A DNA stretch of 64,000 nucleotides from Pseudomonadota bacterium (lineage in GTDB: Bacteria; Pseudomonadota; Gammaproteobacteria; Xanthomonadales; Xanthomonadaceae): contig JAEWBY010000055.1 in the NCBI GenBank assembly GCA_023390905.1, forward strand, positions 68,998-132,997, read 5' to 3'. The translations under genes were made by a program, and so were the position numbers. The notes under the pieces were generated by a model, which worked only from the letters and a program-made list of their open reading frames with translations, made no database searches and was not told the origin of the DNA. Each line of letters starts with the position of its first letter. Position 1 is the first letter of the stretch. Shown here piece by piece: positions 1 to 10,717 of the stretch.

Positions 1-420
1 GCCGTCGATTATTTCCACGTGCAACTGCATTACCCGCGCTGCCGCGTGCATCTGCATGCCGGCTCGCTGGTGCCCGGGCACGGCCTGCGCCTGGCCGCGC
101 ACGGCACGCGCGGCAGCTTTCTCAAGCACGGGCTGGATGCGCAGGAGGATCAACTCCGCGCGGGCATGCAGCCCGGCCAGCCCGGCTGGGGCGAGGATCC
201 GCATCCGGGCGAACTGATCACGCGCGACGATGCCGGAGACACCCGCCGCCGGACACTGCCTCGCAGCCGCGGCGACTACCGCGACTACTACCGCGCCATG
301 CATGCGGCCATCACGGCCGGGACCGAGGTGCCGGTCACCGCGGAGCAGGCGCTCGCGGTGATGCGGGTGATCGAACTGGGACTGGAAAGCGCACGCCAGC
401 GCCGGAACGTGGACTTCTGA
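1..420 (+). CDS. Gfo/Idh/MocA-type oxidoreductase, C-terminal part (cut by window edge)
   Basis: The open frame is already running at base 1, so only the last 139 residues are visible. The visible part resembles the C-terminal substrate-binding half of NAD(P)-dependent Gfo/Idh/MocA oxidoreductases of the E. coli YdgJ kind: a beta-strand/His-rich stretch followed by a segment containing FLKHGLDAQEDQLRAG and a PGWGEDP motif that is typical of that subfamily. The last helix (roughly 30 residues) ends in NVDF. The Rossmann domain that would bind the cofactor lies outside the window, so substrate and cofactor cannot be judged. The next gene starts 197 bases downstream on the same strand. Confidence 0.75.
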   Translation, partial: AVDYFHVQLHYPRCRVHLHAGSLVPGHGLRLAAHGTRGSFLKHGLDAQEDQLRAGMQPGQPGWGEDPHPGELITRDDAGDTRRRTLPRSRGDYRDYYRAMHAAITAGTEVPVTAEQALAVMRVIELGLESARQRRNVDF

Positions 421-617
421 TCCGCGCGCACCAGACGCACGTGCGCTGCCGGCGCACGCGTCCGGCGCGCTACAATGTCGCGCACTTCATCGTTCCGGTC
501 GCCCGTCCGCAGTCGCGGGCCCCGGTCGATCGCGCAGCGGACACGTCACCGGCTCCGCCGCGCCGCCCCACCCTCCGATCGGCCCGACCGCGCCCTCGCG
601 CGCTGGAGAGCAATCCC

Positions 618-2471
<1,854 letters not shown>

Positions 2472-2477
2472 CGCGCG

Positions 2478-2915
2478 CTACACCAGCCAGCCGCGTTCGG
2501 CCGCCCGCTGCGAATAACGCCACAGCGCCAGCGCGATCACGATGACGATGATCGGCATCACCAGCCCGGCCGCGCCGAACGCGGCCCACGCCGGGGTGGT
2601 GAGGTAGCCGCCGATCATCTGCACCAGCAGCGCGATCAGCGAGACGAAGAACATCGTCACCGCCCAGCGTTTTTTCGCCAGCAGCCCGATCGCGCCGAGC
2701 ACGCCGCCGAACACGCCAATCGCGAAGGCCACGTTGAGCCACATCGGCGTGGCCTGGTAGACCAGCCGCTCGGCATCACGCATGGCGGCCAGTTGCTCGG
2801 GCCCGATGCTGATCTGCATCCAGAACATGGCCACGCCGATGAGGTTCCAGATCAGCGCGATCAGACCGATCAGCCACAGCGACTTCGACGGCGCGGCGTG
2901 CGTTGCAGTGTTCAT
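2478..2915 (-). CDS. Small four-helix inner-membrane protein, unknown function
   Basis: This 145-residue protein has four predicted membrane segments (about residues 13-35, 55-80, 86-106 and 115-135) separated by short loops, and a basic C-terminal end. Similar proteins in related bacteria are often labelled 'sugar transporter' with no experimental support, so I assign no function. The ATG at 2915 follows a GGGGGAAGG ribosome binding site. An in-frame ATG 33 bases further upstream would add a polar tail and has no such site. The gene is convergent with the ABC exporter and lies 78 bases downstream of the sugar dehydrogenase gene on the same strand. Confidence 0.65.
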   Translation of the reverse strand: MNTATHAAPSKSLWLIGLIALIWNLIGVAMFWMQISIGPEQLAAMRDAERLVYQATPMWLNVAFAIGVFGGVLGAIGLLAKKRWAVTMFFVSLIALLVQMIGGYLTTPAWAAFGAAGLVMPIIVIVIALALWRYSQRAAERGWLV

Positions 2916-2993
2916 TGCCTTCCCCCGGCTGGATGACGGAGCGAGCATACTCCCGCGTGTGCGTCATCGCGCTTACAGAAGGCGGGCAGCGAA

Positions 2994-4307
2994 TCAGCGC
3001 GCGGGCGCGGCGCCGTCGGACACGCGCCAGACGACATTGCCGACGTCATCGGCCACCAGCAGTCCAGCCCGCTGATCGAAGGCCACGCCCACCGGGCGAC
3101 CGCGCGCATTGCCGTCGCCATCGAGGAATCCGCTCAGCACATCGACCGGCGCGCCCTGCGGCTTGCCACCGGCGAACGGCACGAACACCACCTTGTAGCC
3201 GACCGGCTGCGCGCGATTCCATGAGCCATGCAATCCGATGAACGCGCCCTCGCCGAACCGCGCGCCCACGCCCTGCGAGGGCGAAAACGCCAGGCCCAGC
3301 GCGGCCACGTGCGCACCGAGTGCGTAATCGGGCGCAATCGCCTGCGCGACCTTCGCCGGATCCTGCGGCTTCACCCGCGTGTCCACGTGCGCGCCGTAAT
3401 AGCTGTAGGGCCAGCCGTAGAACGCGCCGGGGCGCACCTGCGTCAGATAATCCGGCACCAGGTGATCGCCGATTTCATCGCGTTCGTTCACCACCGCCCA
3501 CAGGCTGCCGTCGCCGGGATGCCAGGCGAGCCCGACCGGATTGCGCAGTCCCGAGGCATACACGCGCTGCTGTCCGCTGGCGATGTCGATCTCCAGCACC
3601 GACGCGCGATCGCGTTCGTTCTCCAGGCCGTTCTCGCCGACGTTGCTGTTGGAACCCACGCCCACGTAGAGTCGCCGGCCATCGGCGCTGGCGACCAGGC
3701 TCTTGGTCCAGTGATGATTGATCGGTCCGCCCGGCAGATCGGCCACCTTCATCGGCGTCGCGTCGATGCGCGTCTGTCCGCTGCGATACGGCACGCGCAC
3801 CACGGCGTCGGCATTGGCGATGTAGAGCTGATCGCCGACCAGCGCCATGCCGAACGGCGAGAACAGATTCGACAGGAACACCTCGCGCAGCTCGGCCACG
3901 CCATCGCCGTCGGCATCGCGCAGCAGGGTGATGCGATTGGCGCTGGGCACGCCGGCGCCGGCCTTCTTCATCGTGCGTTTCATGAACCACGCGCGCAGGC
4001 CTTTTTCCGCCGGCTTGGGCGGTGCGTTGGTCTCGGCGACCAGCACGTCGCCATTGGGCAATACATACAGCCAGCGTGGATGATCGAGGTCCCGCGCGAA
4101 GGCGGTGAGCGCAAGCCCCTGCGCGGGCGTGGGCGCCTGGTCCGCTCGCCAGCCCACGGCCGGGGCGATGTTGACTCTCGGAATCCACTGGCGATCCGGC
4201 GCCGGCAGTTGCGGCGAGGGCCCGATTTCCACCACCGGGCCGCGGGCTTCCTGCGCGCAGGCGGTCGGCAACAGCAGCAACAGACTGAGTGCGGCGAGAT
4301 GGCGCAT
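2994..4307 (-). CDS. PQQ-type sugar dehydrogenase (glucose/sorbosone dehydrogenase family), exported
   Basis: The 437-residue protein begins with a signal peptide (LAALSLLLLLPTACAQ); the Cys suggests a lipoprotein, although proline at -3 makes the lipobox imperfect. The rest is the beta-propeller of soluble glucose/L-sorbosone dehydrogenases: HPRWLYVLPNGDVLVAET, the DGDG blocks that bind calcium, NHHWTKSL, GLRNPVGLAWHP, and the C-terminal GRPVGVAFD segment. Family members oxidise aldoses or related sugars in the periplasm using PQQ. No PQQ biosynthesis genes are visible, so the cofactor would come from elsewhere. The ATG at 4307 starts a normal signal peptide with a GGAA site in front. The ATG at 4331 is an alternative that adds eight residues. 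Confidence 0.8.
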   Translation of the reverse strand: MRHLAALSLLLLLPTACAQEARGPVVEIGPSPQLPAPDRQWIPRVNIAPAVGWRADQAPTPAQGLALTAFARDLDHPRWLYVLPNGDVLVAETNAPPKPAEKGLRAWFMKRTMKKAGAGVPSANRITLLRDADGDGVAELREVFLSNLFSPFGMALVGDQLYIANADAVVRVPYRSGQTRIDATPMKVADLPGGPINHHWTKSLVASADGRRLYVGVGSNSNVGENGLENERDRASVLEIDIASGQQRVYASGLRNPVGLAWHPGDGSLWAVVNERDEIGDHLVPDYLTQVRPGAFYGWPYSYYGAHVDTRVKPQDPAKVAQAIAPDYALGAHVAALGLAFSPSQGVGARFGEGAFIGLHGSWNRAQPVGYKVVFVPFAGGKPQGAPVDVLSGFLDGDGNARGRPVGVAFDQRAGLLVADDVGNVVWRVSDGAAPAR

Positions 4308-4381
4308 GACGGCGTTCCGTGGCGTGGGCATGCGCGCAGGGTGACCCGTGGGCGGCGAACGCCGCGTCAACGTCGGGTTCG

Positions 4382-4576
4382 CTAGTCGTTCTCGGCGCGC
4401 GCGTGCACGCTGACCGCACCGTCTTCATCGACGCTGACGCGGATGTCGATCGGGCGGCAGCAGACCTGGCAATCCTCGATGTAAGACTGATCGCCGGCCG
4501 AGTCGTCGATGAAGATCGTGATCACTTCGCCGCAGTAGGGACAGGCGATATCGGTGGACGGCAGCTGCGCGCTCAT
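4382..4576 (-). CDS. CPXCG-motif cysteine-rich small protein
   Basis: This 64-residue protein contains the CPYCG motif near its start and a second cysteine pair in CQVC, a four-cysteine arrangement likely to bind zinc (Cys_rich_CPXG family). The C-terminal half is acidic beta structure. Function is unknown in the family. The start ATG at 4576 overlaps the stop of the upstream DUF3247 gene (ATGA), indicating translational coupling and one transcript. A longer frame starting at 4618 is less likely because it would overlap the upstream gene by 46 bases. Confidence 0.75.
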   Translation of the reverse strand: MSAQLPSTDIACPYCGEVITIFIDDSAGDQSYIEDCQVCCRPIDIRVSVDEDGAVSVHARAEND

Positions 4577-4860
4577 GAAGAGCCGAGCTTCACCACCGAG
4601 GCGATCCGATCCAGCCACAGATAGTGCGGGCCATCCGGGCGCGCATGATCGTCCAGGCGCACCATCGCGTTGATGCCTTCATTGCCGGCGGCATCGCGGA
4701 ACACTTGCACGATGGGACGCATCACCACGGTGCCGGTGATGACGTCGCCGTCGGTCAGATGCAGTTCGACCACGGCTTCATCCGGCAGTTGCGCGGCGAT
4801 GGATTCCAGGCGCGCGATATCGTCCTGATCGGTATACAGACGTTCGGCCACGTCGGTCAT
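4573..4860 (-). CDS. DUF3247 family protein
   Basis: This 95-residue acidic protein matches the DUF3247 family, which I know mainly from Xanthomonadales. It has an N-terminal helix, then an Sm-like run of beta strands (VVELHLTDGDVITGTVVMRP) and a C-terminal WLDRIASVVKL segment. The fold suggests a small RNA- or protein-binding barrel, but no role is established. It is translationally coupled to the CPXCG protein through a 4-base overlap. Confidence 0.75.
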   Translation of the reverse strand: MTDVAERLYTDQDDIARLESIAAQLPDEAVVELHLTDGDVITGTVVMRPIVQVFRDAAGNEGINAMVRLDDHARPDGPHYLWLDRIASVVKLGSS

Positions 4861-4929
4861 GGGCGGCTCCGTTGCGGTGTCGGCCCACTCTAGATCGCAC
4901 GCGCTAAACCGCCGTGAAAACCGGATTGA

Positions 4930-5607
4930 TCACGCCAGCAATGCCAGCACCGCGCGCGCCGCAGGTTCGGACGAGGCCGGGTTCTGTCCAGTCACCAGTT
5001 TGCCGTCCACCTGCACGTTCGGCTCGAACGCCGGCGCGGCGACATACTGCGCGCCCTGCGCCTTCAGTGCATCCTCGAGCAGGAACGGCACCACTCCGGT
5101 GAGCCCGACCGCGCTTTCCTCCTCGTTGCTGAAACCGGTGACGCGGCGATCCTGCACCAGCCACTGGCCGAGCGCGCCGCGTGCATGGCGCAGCGCGGCG
5201 GGCCCGTGGCAGACCGCGCCGATCGGTTTGCCGGCGGCGAAGTTCTTTTCGATCAGACGCAGTGAATCCGCATCCTCGGCCAGATCCCACATCGGTCCAT
5301 GACCGCCCGGATAGAAGACCGCGTCGACTTCCGCATTCACCACATCGGCCAGGCGCTGCGTCTGCGCGAGCGCGGCGATGGCGGCGGTGTCGTTGTTGAA
5401 GCGCACGGTGGCCGCGGTCTGCGCATCGGCCGCATCGCTCTTGGGATCCAGCGGCGGCTGCCCGCCCTTGGGAGAGGCCAGCAGGATGTCGGCGCCGGCA
5501 TCCTTGAACACGTAATACGGCGCGGCGAATTCCTCCAGCCAGAAGCCGGTCTTCTGGCCGGTCTCGCCGAGGCGGTCGTGCGAGGTCAGCACCATCAGGA
5601 TTTTCAT
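4930..5607 (-). CDS. DJ-1/PfpI-type glutamine amidotransferase-like protein
   Basis: This 225-residue class I amidotransferase-like protein of the DJ-1/PfpI/HchA superfamily has the nucleophile elbow AVCHGPAAL with Cys133-His134 and the acidic residue E17 near the N-terminus (LGETGQKTGFW). The motif FYPGGHGPMWD at 98-108 is typical of type 1 GATase-like proteins related to chaperone/glyoxalase Hsp31. Members act on protein or glyoxal damage in the cytoplasm, but the exact reaction here is uncertain. The ATG at 5607 has a GGAG site nine bases upstream. The gene stands alone between two minus-strand genes. Confidence 0.85.
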   Translation of the reverse strand: MKILMVLTSHDRLGETGQKTGFWLEEFAAPYYVFKDAGADILLASPKGGQPPLDPKSDAADAQTAATVRFNNDTAAIAALAQTQRLADVVNAEVDAVFYPGGHGPMWDLAEDADSLRLIEKNFAAGKPIGAVCHGPAALRHARGALGQWLVQDRRVTGFSNEEESAVGLTGVVPFLLEDALKAQGAQYVAAPAFEPNVQVDGKLVTGQNPASSEPAARAVLALLA

Positions 5608-5732
5608 TGCGGTGTTTCTCCAGTGGGGACGGCCACGCTAGCAGGCCGGATGCTAAGCCGCCGTGGGAGCGGGTCGAGCCGACGTTTCGCCATGCGCGAT
5701 GCCGCGGCCGGACCATCCACGCACGCGCGCCG

Positions 5733-6638
5733 TCATCCCTTCTTGATCGCGTGCCCGCCGAATTCGTTGCGCATCGCCGAGAGTAGCTTGTCGGCAAAGG
5801 AATCGTCCTCGCGCGAGCGCAGGCGTTCCAGCAGCGACAGCGTGATCACCGGGGCGGAGACGTCGAGATCGATCGCCTCGGCCACGGTCCAGCGGCCTTC
5901 GCCCGAATCCTGCACGTACGGCGCGATGCCGGCGAGCGTGGGATTCTTGCGCAGCGCATCGGCGGTCAGATCCAGCAGCCACGAGCGCACCACGCTGCCA
6001 TGCCGCCAGATTTCGGCGACCTGCTGCAGATCCATCGCGAAGGCTTCCTTGCGCTCCATGATCGCGAAGCCTTCGGCGAAGGCCTGCATCATTCCGTACT
6101 CGATGCCGTTGTGGATCATCTTGGCGAAATGGCCCGCGCCGCTCGGCCCCACCCGGCCCCAGCCGCGATCCGGCGCCGGTGCGAGCGCGGCGAAGATCGG
6201 CCCCAGCGCTTCCACCGTCGCCTCGTCACCGCCGATCATCAGGCTGTAGCCTTCGCTCAGACCCCACACGCCGCCGCTGGTGCCGACGTCGATGAAATAC
6301 AGGCCCGCCTCGCGCAGGCGTTCGGCGCGCCGCTGGCTGTCCTTGTAATTGGAATTGCCGCCATCGATGACCACGTCGCCGGGCGCAAGCTGCGGCAGCA
6401 GTTCATCCAGCGTGACATCGACGATCGAACCGGCCGGCACCATCAACCAGACGATGCGCGGCGACGGCAATGCCGCCAGCGTGGCCTGCAATGTGTCGGC
6501 CACGGCGATGCCACGCGGCGCGGCCTGTTCGCGCGCCGCCGCGCCGGCATCGTATCCGTGCACGCGATGGCCGCCGCGCACCAGGCGTTCGGCCATGTTG
6601 GCGCCCATGCGGCCGAGGCCGATCATTGCAAGTTCCAT
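5733..6638 (-). CDS. gnd: 6-phosphogluconate dehydrogenase, decarboxylating (short, probably NAD-dependent form)
   Basis: This 301-residue enzyme converts 6-phosphogluconate to ribulose 5-phosphate and CO2. It has the N-terminal dinucleotide motif GLGRMG at 7-12, the substrate signature VIDGGNSNYKDS and the GTSGGVWGLSEGYSLMIGG block. The length near 300 residues is that of the short GndA/YqeC type rather than the 470-residue classical form; that type often prefers NAD. The ATG at 6638 has a clear AGGAG site. It would draw on hexose-derived phosphogluconate and join the same pentose pathway fed by xylA/xylB elsewhere in this window. Confidence 0.9.
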   Translation of the reverse strand: MELAMIGLGRMGANMAERLVRGGHRVHGYDAGAAAREQAAPRGIAVADTLQATLAALPSPRIVWLMVPAGSIVDVTLDELLPQLAPGDVVIDGGNSNYKDSQRRAERLREAGLYFIDVGTSGGVWGLSEGYSLMIGGDEATVEALGPIFAALAPAPDRGWGRVGPSGAGHFAKMIHNGIEYGMMQAFAEGFAIMERKEAFAMDLQQVAEIWRHGSVVRSWLLDLTADALRKNPTLAGIAPYVQDSGEGRWTVAEAIDLDVSAPVITLSLLERLRSREDDSFADKLLSAMRNEFGGHAIKKG

Positions 6639-6701
6639 ACTGACTCCTGTGGGATGTGGGGGCCGGTGCCGCGTCAGGCGGGCCCGGCATGTTGCGATCG
6701 A

Positions 6702-7412
6702 TCATTGCGATTGCAGCCAGTGGCGCATGAGCTGCGTGGTTTCGTGCGGCTTTTCCAGCGGCGGCAGATGTCCGCAGGCGGCGAACACATGCAGGCGCGA
6801 ACCTGCGATCGCTTCATGCAGGCGCGAGGATTCCACCGGCGGCGTCATCTGATCGTCATCGCCGACGCCCACCACCGTCGGCAGCGCCAGCGTGGGCAGC
6901 AGCGGGCGTGAATCCGGGCGCGTCAGGATTGCACGCTGCTGGCGCAGGAAGGCATCGCGACCCACGCGCTGGGCCATGTCCATCACCACCTCGCCCACTT
7001 CGCCCTCGACATGCGGCGGCGCCACCAGTTGCGGCAACAGTTTGCGGGTCACGCCGGCGAACCGGCCGCGCTCGGCCAGCGTCAGGCTCGCGCGCCGTAG
7101 CGCCGCGCGTTGCGGCGAGTCGACGCCCGCGCTGGTGGCCAGCAGCATCAGCCGGGTGACGCGCTGCGGTGCCTGGCGCAGGATCTCGAAGGCGACATAG
7201 CCGCCCATCGACAACGCCGCCAGCGCGAATCGCGGCGGCGCCGACGCGAGCACGCGCCGGGCCATCGCCGCGACGCTGTCATCGTCGGTGAGCTCGGGCA
7301 CTTCGCATCGCGCGACATCATCGAGACCCTCGACCTGCGCGCGCCACAGGCGCGCATCGCACAGCAGGCCGGGAAGCAGCAGCAGGGATGCGCGGGATTC
7401 GGCGGAAGGCAT
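6702..7412 (-). CDS. Alpha/beta hydrolase
   Basis: This 236-residue alpha/beta-fold hydrolase has nucleophile Ser68 in ALSMGGYVAF, the acid in VVGVGDDDQMTPP and histidine in FAACGHLPPLE, a complete triad. The oxyanion region is LLLPGLLCDARLW near the N-terminus. It resembles small cytoplasmic carboxylesterase/BioH-like hydrolases; the substrate is unknown. It lies 63 bases upstream of gnd on the same strand and is divergent from the following gene, with a 109-base shared promoter region. Confidence 0.8.
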   Translation of the reverse strand: MPSAESRASLLLLPGLLCDARLWRAQVEGLDDVARCEVPELTDDDSVAAMARRVLASAPPRFALAALSMGGYVAFEILRQAPQRVTRLMLLATSAGVDSPQRAALRRASLTLAERGRFAGVTRKLLPQLVAPPHVEGEVGEVVMDMAQRVGRDAFLRQQRAILTRPDSRPLLPTLALPTVVGVGDDDQMTPPVESSRLHEAIAGSRLHVFAACGHLPPLEKPHETTQLMRHWLQSQ

Positions 7413-7521
7413 CGGCCGATTCTAGCCGTCCGCCTTCCGATTGCCGACCCAACAGTCCATTCCACGGGCGCAACACGCAGGCGGGAGTAGGCTGTTCGGC
7501 CTCGTTCCGCGGACACCGACC

Positions 7522-8409
7522 ATGCGCATCCTGTTGACGGGGGGCACCGGCTTCATCGGCACGGCCCTGTGCGCACAGCTGCGCCAGGCCGGGCATCGAC
7601 TGACCGTGTGGACGCGTCGCCCGCACGAAGCCGCGCGCGTGTTGCCCGGCGTGCATCTGATCCGCGATCTGGCCGAAGCCAGCGATATCGATGCGGTGGT
7701 CAATCTCGCCGGCGAACCGCTGGTCGGGCGGCGCTGGAACGCACGTCGCAAGCAGCAGTTCCGCGACTCGCGCATCGGCCTCACCGCGCAACTGATGCGC
7801 TGGATGGCCACGCAGTTGAACCGGCCGCACGTGCTGGTGTCCGGATCGGCCGTGGGCTATTACGGCCCGCATGGCGATACGCCCCTGGACGAATCGGCAC
7901 CGGCGGGCGACGACTTTGGTGCACGGCTGTGCCGCGACTGGGAACACGCGGCGATGGAAGCCGAAACACTCGGACTGCGCGTATGCCGGGTGCGCACCGG
8001 CGTGGTGCTGCATCGCGACGGCGGCGCGCTCGCGCAGATGCTGCCGCTGTTCCGCAGCGGGCTGGGCGGCCCCATCGGCGATGGCGAACAGTGGCTGAGC
8101 TGGATCCACCGCGAGGATCTCGTCGGCCTGATTCGCTGGCTGCTCGAACATGAGGACACCGGCGGCGCGTACAACGCGACCTCGCCCCACCCGGTGCCGC
8201 AGCGCGAATTCGCGCGGACGCTGGGACGCGTGCTGCATCGGCCGGCGATCCTGCCGACGCCGGCCTTCGCCCTGCGCCTGATGTTCGGCGAAGGCGCGCA
8301 GCCATTGCTCACCGGCCAGCGCGTGCTGCCGGTGCATGCGATGGCCGAAGGGTTCAGCCTGCGTCATCCCCATCTGCACGGGGCGCTGGAGGATGCGGTG
8401 TCGCGTTGA
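7522..8409 (+). CDS. TIGR01777-family NAD-dependent epimerase/oxidoreductase (YfcH-like)
   Basis: This 295-residue extended short-chain dehydrogenase has the Rossmann motif GGTGFIGTAL at the N-terminus, then VVNLAGEPLVGRRW and SGSAVGYYG, both hallmarks of the TIGR01777/YfcH family, with a C-terminal DUF1731-like region. The function of this family is not settled; it was once linked to cell division as SulA-like, without proof. The start at 7522 places the nucleotide-binding strand directly after Met; a longer frame from 7441 adds an unconserved tail. The 3' end overlaps the convergent iron permease gene by 56 bases. Confidence 0.85.
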   Translation: MRILLTGGTGFIGTALCAQLRQAGHRLTVWTRRPHEAARVLPGVHLIRDLAEASDIDAVVNLAGEPLVGRRWNARRKQQFRDSRIGLTAQLMRWMATQLNRPHVLVSGSAVGYYGPHGDTPLDESAPAGDDFGARLCRDWEHAAMEAETLGLRVCRVRTGVVLHRDGGALAQMLPLFRSGLGGPIGDGEQWLSWIHREDLVGLIRWLLEHEDTGGAYNATSPHPVPQREFARTLGRVLHRPAILPTPAFALRLMFGEGAQPLLTGQRVLPVHAMAEGFSLRHPHLHGALEDAVSR

Positions 8410-8812
8410 CGCCGTGCTGGCGCGCGCGCCGTGATCGCGCCTGCTTGGCCTTGTACGCCATCTGCTCGTAGTGATCGCGCAGGCGATCCAGCTCCTTCTC
8501 CTCCATTTCCTCCAGATCCAGCAACTCGTTGTTGGCGCGCGCGCTCACGCGGATCAGTTCGTCGAGCTTGATCTGGATCGCTTCGGTATCGCGGTTCTGC
8601 GTGTTCTGGATCAGGAACACCATCAGGAAGGTGATGATCGTGGTGCCGGTGTTGATCACCAGTTGCCAGGTATCGCTGAAACCGAACAGCGGCCCGCTCA
8701 GCGCCCACACGATCACCGTGCCCAGCGCCAGCGAAAAGCAGGTGGGGCGACCGGTGAACGCAGCGGCGGCCTTGGCCAGGCGGGTGAACAACGGCAGCTT
8801 TTTTCCGTTCAT
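8354..8812 (-). CDS. Low-affinity iron permease family membrane protein
   Basis: This 152-residue protein contains the PF04120 low-affinity iron permease domain: an N-terminal TGRP motif, a first membrane segment (LALGTVIVWALSG), a second (LVINTGTTIITFLMVFLIQN), then NTQNRDTEAIQIKLDELI and a coiled, charged C-terminal helix rich in Glu/Lys. Bacterial members are annotated by homology to yeast Fet4; transport by them is little tested. The ATG at 8812 has a GGAGG site five bases upstream. Its end overlaps the convergent oxidoreductase gene by 56 bases. It follows the KGG-repeat gene on the same strand. Confidence 0.8.
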   Translation of the reverse strand: MNGKKLPLFTRLAKAAAAFTGRPTCFSLALGTVIVWALSGPLFGFSDTWQLVINTGTTIITFLMVFLIQNTQNRDTEAIQIKLDELIRVSARANNELLDLEEMEEKELDRLRDHYEQMAYKAKQARSRRARQHGVNATPHPPAPRADGDDAG

Positions 8813-8916
8813 GACGGCCTCCGTGATGGATGGCCCGGCATGCTGCCTCGACCGGCATGCGCGCACGGTGAAGCGCGAGCCGGAGCCCGCGCTTCCCGGG
8901 TGCGCAGCGCGCGCGG

Positions 8917-9248
8917 TTACTGGCGATTGTTCCCGCCGCCACCGCCGCCGCGGTTGCCGCCGCCGCCACTGCTTCCGCCGCCTTCCCTTCATTGCCGCCG
9001 CCGCGCGAAGCTTCGCCGCCCTTGCGGCCGATCTCGGCCATGTGGTCGCGATCCTGGCTGACCGCCTCGCCGCCCTTGCGACCGGCCTGGCGCGCTTCTT
9101 CCGAATCGAATTCGTGCGCGTTGCCGCTCTGGTGCGCGGCGCGCCCGCCTTCGGAGGCGATCTCGCGCTGCTTGTCCGGGTCCATGCCGGCAAAACCGCG
9201 GCCCTCGCCGCCACCCTGGTTCTGGTTGTTCTGCTGCTGCGTAGCCAT
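8917..9248 (-). CDS. KGG-repeat stress-induced-type protein, apparent frameshift near the C-terminus
   Basis: Reading from the ATG at 9248 (GGAGAAG site upstream) gives a small hydrophilic protein with three KGG-like repeats: MDPDKQREIASEGGRAAH, SEEARQAGRKGGEAV and DHMAEIGRKGGEA, as in YciG/GsiB-type stress proteins. The usual Gly/Asn-rich tail is expected next. In the current frame, translation instead enters an Ala-rich stretch and runs on under the iron permease gene. A one-base insertion at about 8981-8990 restores the expected tail (GGGSSGGGGNRGGGGGNNRQ, then TAA ending at 8917) for about 110 residues. I therefore give the restored extent. A real mutation, an assembly error or programmed slippage are all possible; the first two are more likely. 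Confidence 0.7.
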
Positions 9249-9519
9249 TGCTGTCTTCTCCGCTTGAAAGGATCGGGGCATCACCCCGCGGAGTACTACG
9301 CATCCGCCGTGCCAACCACGCGATCACGCCATGCGCCGATCGCGCGCGTCCGACAGCAGCCTGTGCAGGCCGCGCGCGGCAGAAAATTCTTCGCGGCGAA
9401 TCCATGTGCGCAAACACAACGCGATGGGTTTCGCATGCGTCTGCCGCGTGCATGCGCGTGCTGGAGGATCGCCTTCACGCGCGCCTGCAGGGGATTGGCA
9501 ACGTCGTGTGCAGCCTGTG

Positions 9520-10035
9520 TCAGCGCCCGCCGAGATAGTCCAGCTTGCCCAGCGGTACGCCGTTGTGGCGGAGGATGGCGTAGGCGGTGCTGACATGGAA
9601 GAACACGTTCGGCAGCACGAAGCCGAGCAGGTAGCCGCGGCCGTCAAACTCCAGATCGCCGCGCGTGCGCGTGGAGAGGGTGACGCGGCGCGTTTCCGAT
9701 CCTTCGAGCTGCGCCGGCGTGAAGGTGCCGAGATATTCGATCGCGCGATCCAGCCGCGCCTGCAACTGCGCGAAGCTGGTTTCGTCGTCATCGAAACGCG
9801 GCGACTCCACGCCCGCCAGGCGCGCGGGCGCGAACTTGGCCGAGTCGGTCACCAGTTGCACCTGCCTCAACAGCGGATACATGTCCGGGTACAGGCGCGC
9901 CTGCAACAGCACGGCCGGGTCATAGCCCTGCGCCTGTGCATGCGCCTCGGCTTTTTCCAGCAGGTGCTTCAGGTTGCCCAGCGCGCGTTGCAGCACGGGC
10001 ACGGAGGCGGCGTACATCGACAGTGTCTCGCTCAT
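9520..10035 (-). CDS. DUF1993 family protein
   Basis: This 171-residue cytoplasmic, mostly helical protein is of the DUF1993 family (DinB-like four-helix fold), recognised from the N-terminal SVPVLQRALGNLKHLLEKAE helix, the RLYPDMYPL segment and the C-terminal FFHVSTAYAILRHNGVPLGK. Histidine ligands typical of DinB-like metal sites appear only in the last part. Function is unknown. The start ATG lies at 10035. The 271 bases between its end and the KGG gene hold no supported gene. Confidence 0.8.
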   Translation of the reverse strand: MSETLSMYAASVPVLQRALGNLKHLLEKAEAHAQAQGYDPAVLLQARLYPDMYPLLRQVQLVTDSAKFAPARLAGVESPRFDDDETSFAQLQARLDRAIEYLGTFTPAQLEGSETRRVTLSTRTRGDLEFDGRGYLLGFVLPNVFFHVSTAYAILRHNGVPLGKLDYLGGR

Positions 10036-10198
10036 GATGGTCGGTTCGTGGAAGGAGCGCGCAGCATAGCGATCGCCTTGCGCGCCGATTAGTCCGCCAG
10101 CGCGGGAGAGACCATCCCGAAACCTCGCCAAACCCGAGCGTGTGCCGGTGATGGGCATTCGCGGTAGCATCGGGTTCCTTCGCTTGTTCATGCACGCC

Positions 10199-10717
10199 AT
10201 GCCGCACTGGTCCGATCTCATCCGCGATGTTGCCGACTTTCCCAAGCCGGGCATCCTGTTCAAGGACATCACCCCGGTGCTGGCCGACACGCGCGCATTC
10301 GCGGCGGCGATCGACGAACTGGCCGATCCCTGGCGCGGCGCCAAGCTTGATGCGGTGGTGGGAATCGAATCGCGCGGCTTCATCCTCGGCGCGGCGCTGG
10401 CGCGCGAACTGGACGTGGGTTTCGTGCCGGTGCGCAAGCCGGGCAAGCTGCCCGCGCGCACGCTCACGCTCGACTACGCGCTGGAATACGGACGCGATCG
10501 GCTGGAGATGCACGCCGATGCGTTGCCGCCGGCCTCGCGCGTGCTGATCCTCGATGATGTGCTGGCCACCGGCGGCACCCTGCGCGCGGCCGTGGCGCTG
10601 GCGCGCCTGCAGGGCGCGGAAGTGGCCGGCGCGGCGGTGCTGGTGGAACTGGCGTTCCTGCAGGCGCGCGCACGCTGGGATGATCCGGCGCCGTTGATCG
10701 CCGCGCTTGCCTTCTGA
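10199..10717 (+). CDS. apt: Adenine phosphoribosyltransferase
   Basis: This 172-residue enzyme salvages adenine with PRPP to give AMP and pyrophosphate. The N-terminus (DFPKPGILFKDITPVLAD) and the PRPP-binding loop VLILDDVLATGGTL are diagnostic, with GIESRGFILGAALA between them. The start at 10199 matches the family N-terminus; an ATG three codons earlier (10190) is possible. A further upstream in-frame start at 10142 would add an unconserved 19-residue tail. Confidence 0.93.
   Translation: MPHWSDLIRDVADFPKPGILFKDITPVLADTRAFAAAIDELADPWRGAKLDAVVGIESRGFILGAALARELDVGFVPVRKPGKLPARTLTLDYALEYGRDRLEMHADALPPASRVLILDDVLATGGTLRAAVALARLQGAEVAGAAVLVELAFLQARARWDDPAPLIAALAF

Noticed and set aside
9296..9478. 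60-codon minus-strand frame between the KGG and DUF1993 genes
   Set aside because: Arg/Cys-rich, no ribosome binding site, no similarity recognised.
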